Shown here: positions 7,297-7,710 of the stretch, in pieces
Layout of the letters: every line of letters starts with the position of its first letter
Position numbering within the stretch: the stretch's first letter is position 1
Made by a program: the position numbers and the translations under genes
The notes under the pieces: generated by a model
Told to the model about the DNA's origin: nothing
Database searches by the model: none
What the model saw: only the letters and a program-made list of their open reading frames with translations
From: Bacteroidota bacterium
GTDB lineage: Bacteria; Bacteroidota; Bacteroidia; Bacteroidales; UBA1556
Reading direction: 5' to 3'
NCBI GenBank assembly: GCA_003973505.1
Contig: QNXT01000104.1
Coordinates: forward strand, 1-7,710
DNA length: 7,710 bases

Positions 7297-7304
7297 TACA
7301 TTTG
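7297..7304 (+). promoter_or_regulatory. -7 element of the PiT promoter
   Basis: TACATTTG matches the Bacteroidota -7 consensus TAnnTTTG and ends 29 nt before the PiT ATG, the same geometry as the M64 promoter. The expected -33 TTTG is absent. The Pho-box-like repeats lie in its place, which points to a promoter that needs an activator. Confidence 0.6.
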
Positions 7305-7333
7305 CAGCGAATTATAAATAACAAATTATTATT

Positions 7334-7710
7334 ATGGATTTATATTTAATACTTATTATCGTTTTAGCCGGACTTGCCGCTGCCGACCTAATTATCGGAG
7401 TGAGCAACGATGCTGTAAACTTCTTAAACTCAGCCATAGGTGCGAAAGCAGGGTCTTTCAAAACCATTATGACTGTTGCAGCTCTGGGAATCATTTTAGG
7501 AGCAACCTTTTCAAGTGGAATGATGGAAGTAGCACGTAAGGGAATTTTCCACCCTCAATACTTCTATTTCAGTGAGATTATGCTCATTTTTATGGCGGTA
7601 ATGCTCACCGACATCATCCTATTAGACACTTTTAATACTTTTGGCATGCCCACCTCAACAACGGTATCCATTGTATTTGAGTTATTAGGTGCTGCTGTGG
7701 CCATTGCTCT
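7334..7710 (+). CDS. PiT-family inorganic phosphate transporter, N-terminal part
   Basis: This inner-membrane permease takes up inorganic phosphate by symport with protons, sodium or as metal-phosphate; the gene runs off the right edge after 125 codons. The visible protein starts MDLYLILIIVLAGLAAADLI, a first membrane helix, and continues into the family signature GVSNDAVNFLNSAIGAKAG (22-40), the Bacteroidota version of the GANDVANA-type motif. Further hydrophobic helices cover about 43-60, 76-98 and 110-125. The segment FGMPTSTTVSIVFELLGA (103-120) is the conserved PTSTT loop and following helix. The ATG at 7334 gives a start directly at the first helix and has no Shine-Dalgarno sequence. 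Bacteroidota PiT proteins of this type are often long, with a PhoU-like C-terminal region, but that part lies outside the window. Expression is probably phosphate-controlled through the repeats upstream. It is transcribed away from the M64 operon across a 249-bp gap that contains only the promoters and repeats listed. Confidence 0.94.
   Translation, partial: MDLYLILIIVLAGLAAADLIIGVSNDAVNFLNSAIGAKAGSFKTIMTVAALGIILGATFSSGMMEVARKGIFHPQYFYFSEIMLIFMAVMLTDIILLDTFNTFGMPTSTTVSIVFELLGAAVAIA

Noticed and set aside
1..7710. CRISPR array, tRNA or rRNA genes
   Set aside because: No regularly spaced repeats with spacers and no tRNA- or rRNA-like segments were seen; the only tandem direct repeats are the 11-bp array at 7249-7282 and the two octamers before glyA.

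Overview
The window is AT-rich DNA from a member of the Bacteroidota, most likely class Bacteroidia or a relative; nothing here fixes the genus. The evidence is the gene content (a five-blade PD40/OmpA-type envelope protein, a DUF4369/DUF5106-type redoxin, an M64 peptidase, a Bacteroidota-type PiT transporter), signal peptides cleaved just before Gln, TAnnTTTG promoter -7 elements, and the lack of convincing Shine-Dalgarno sites before the genes.

Layout: (1) 1-566, plus strand: the 3' end of an outer-membrane beta-barrel-like gene. (2) 567-873: a 220-bp element with 15-bp imperfect terminal inverted repeats and a probable 5-bp target duplication that overlaps the stop codon of the preceding gene, then a bidirectional terminator. 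(3) 874-7084, minus strand: four genes transcribed in the order M64 metallopeptidase, TPR/PD40/OmpA envelope protein, periplasmic thioredoxin-like protein, glyA. The first three are separated by 13 and 19 nt and look like one operon of exported proteins. glyA follows after 113 nt, has its own candidate promoter and is probably also reached by read-through, since no terminator is visible before it. (4) 7085-7333: a divergent regulatory region with a promoter for the M64 operon and, facing the other way, a PiT promoter preceded by three 11-bp direct repeats that resemble a Pho box. (5) 7334 to the right edge, plus strand: the first 125 residues of a PiT-family inorganic phosphate transporter.

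Functionally the window joins housekeeping one-carbon metabolism (GlyA) to an envelope operon whose middle product has the domain order of the type IX secretion component PorE, with a secreted protease and a periplasmic redox protein as partners. Beside it is a phosphate-uptake gene that appears to be under phosphate control.

The observations most worth a second look are the Pho-box-like repeat array, the small inverted-repeat element sitting at a stop codon, and a coding-like tail one frame away at the end of the thioredoxin-like gene, which suggests a one-base frameshift. I did not find an obviously new multi-gene system; most of the window is conventional Bacteroidota chromosome.
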